DNA of 36,957 bases from NCBI GenBank assembly GCA_029263115.1, contig JAJCYC010000107.1, forward strand, positions 1 to 36,957. Reading direction: 5' to 3'. This DNA comes from Pseudonocardia sp. (GTDB taxonomy: Bacteria; Actinomycetota; Actinomycetes; Mycobacteriales; Pseudonocardiaceae). Positions within the stretch are counted from its first letter, which is position 1. Each line of letters starts with the position of its first letter. The notes under the pieces were generated by a model, which made no database searches, had not been told where the DNA came from, and saw nothing but the letters and a program-made list of their open reading frames with translations. The position numbers and the translations under genes were made by a program. Below are positions 36,586 through 36,957 of the stretch, piece after piece.

Positions 36586-36957
36586 ATGGCCGACGAAGCG
36601 AACGGTCTGGGCGAGGTCTGGCAGCAGGTGGTTGCCGACCTCTCCGGCGCGACCGGATCGCCCGGCCCGGGCGGTGCGGCGGCCGGCGGCCCGCTGTCGG
36701 CCCAGCAGCGCGCGTTCCTCGGCCTGACCCGCCCGCTCGGCCTGCTCGACGGCACCGCACTGCTCGCCGCGCCGACGGAGTTCGCCAAGGACGCGATCGA
36801 GCGCAACCTGCGCCGCCCGATCAGCGAGGCGCTGGGCCGCCACCTCGGCACGCCGGTCACCCTCGCCGTGGTGGTGGATCCGGCCGGCGCCGCCAACGGC
36901 ACCGAGATTCCGCGGCCTTCCGGTGAGGACACCGACCGGATGCGCGCGGTCGACCCC
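36586..36957 (+). CDS. dnaA: Chromosomal replication initiator DnaA (5' part)
   Basis: First 124 codons of dnaA; the gene continues beyond the window. The readable part is domain I: LGEVWQQVVADLSG, QQRAFLGLTRPLGLLDGTALLAAPTEFAKDAIERNLRRPISEALGRHLGTPVTLAVVV, followed by the start of the variable domain II linker. The ATP-binding and DNA-binding domains are not included. The ATG at 36586 has ggggg close upstream. Identity is supported by the divergent rpmH and the DnaA boxes. Confidence 0.95.
   Translation, partial: MADEANGLGEVWQQVVADLSGATGSPGPGGAAAGGPLSAQQRAFLGLTRPLGLLDGTALLAAPTEFAKDAIERNLRRPISEALGRHLGTPVTLAVVVDPAGAANGTEIPRPSGEDTDRMRAVDP

Overview
This window is high-GC actinobacterial chromosome from the replication-origin neighbourhood. 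The gene order strongly resembles that of mycobacteria and their relatives: ino1/PadR/DUF5318/ponA, leuS, yqgE, pcnA-nudix-DUF6049-murJ-pseudokinase-sigM-antisigma-trxB-trxA-cwlM-GNAT, and parB-parA-rsmG-jag-yidC-yidD-rnpA-rpmH | dnaA. High GC, many GTG starts, four-base GTGA overlaps, TANNNT -10 elements and leaderless starts all fit Actinobacteria. A Pseudonocardiales-like organism is my best inference. I see no phage, IS element, CRISPR array, rRNA or tRNA gene.

Layout. 1-6.9 kb: a tiny secreted Gly-rich peptide gene; then, on the minus strand, a class A penicillin-binding protein and a zinc-ribbon DUF5318 protein; divergently, a PadR regulator translationally coupled to inositol-3-phosphate synthase; then a secreted NlpC/P60 peptidase behind an AT-rich, structured leader. 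7-14 kb: leuS with an apparent leucine attenuator (leaderless leader peptide with three consecutive Leu codons, then a terminator); a 16-bp tandem repeat array; an SdpI-like membrane protein; DUF427; a second tiny secreted peptide; YqgE; and an MFS transporter. 14-26.8 kb: CCA-adding enzyme, and divergently NUDIX, DUF6049 and MurJ, then a separate MviN-type pseudokinase/discoidin-like protein, the SigM-type ECF sigma factor with its anti-sigma partner, TrxB-TrxA behind a SigR/SigH-type promoter, and CwlM. 26.8-30.6 kb: a GNAT protein, a PLP aminotransferase, a frameshifted VOC (glyoxalase-like) pseudogene and a D-Ala-D-Ala ligase-like protein ending at a parS site. 30.7-36.1 kb: one long minus-strand block, rpmH-rnpA-yidD-yidC-jag-rsmG-parA-parB, with two further parS sites. 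36.1-37 kb: divergent promoters, DnaA boxes and the 5' part of dnaA.

How it works together. Three themes dominate: cell-envelope building (PBP, NlpC/P60, MurJ, pseudokinase, CwlM, Ddl-like, inositol for phosphatidylinositol lipids), the origin/segregation/membrane-insertion machinery (DnaA, ParABS, YidC/YidD, Jag, RNase P protein) and redox/stress control (SigM pair, thioredoxin system).

The most interesting signals are regulatory rather than new protein families: the leuS attenuator; an in-frame duplicated 14-codon insertion inside leuS; the repeat array between two divergent leaderless promoters; a palindrome overlapping the PadR promoter; 13-bp tandem repeats upstream of the PBP gene; and a degenerate parS inside leuS. 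All functional assignments come from reading motifs by eye; no database search was run.
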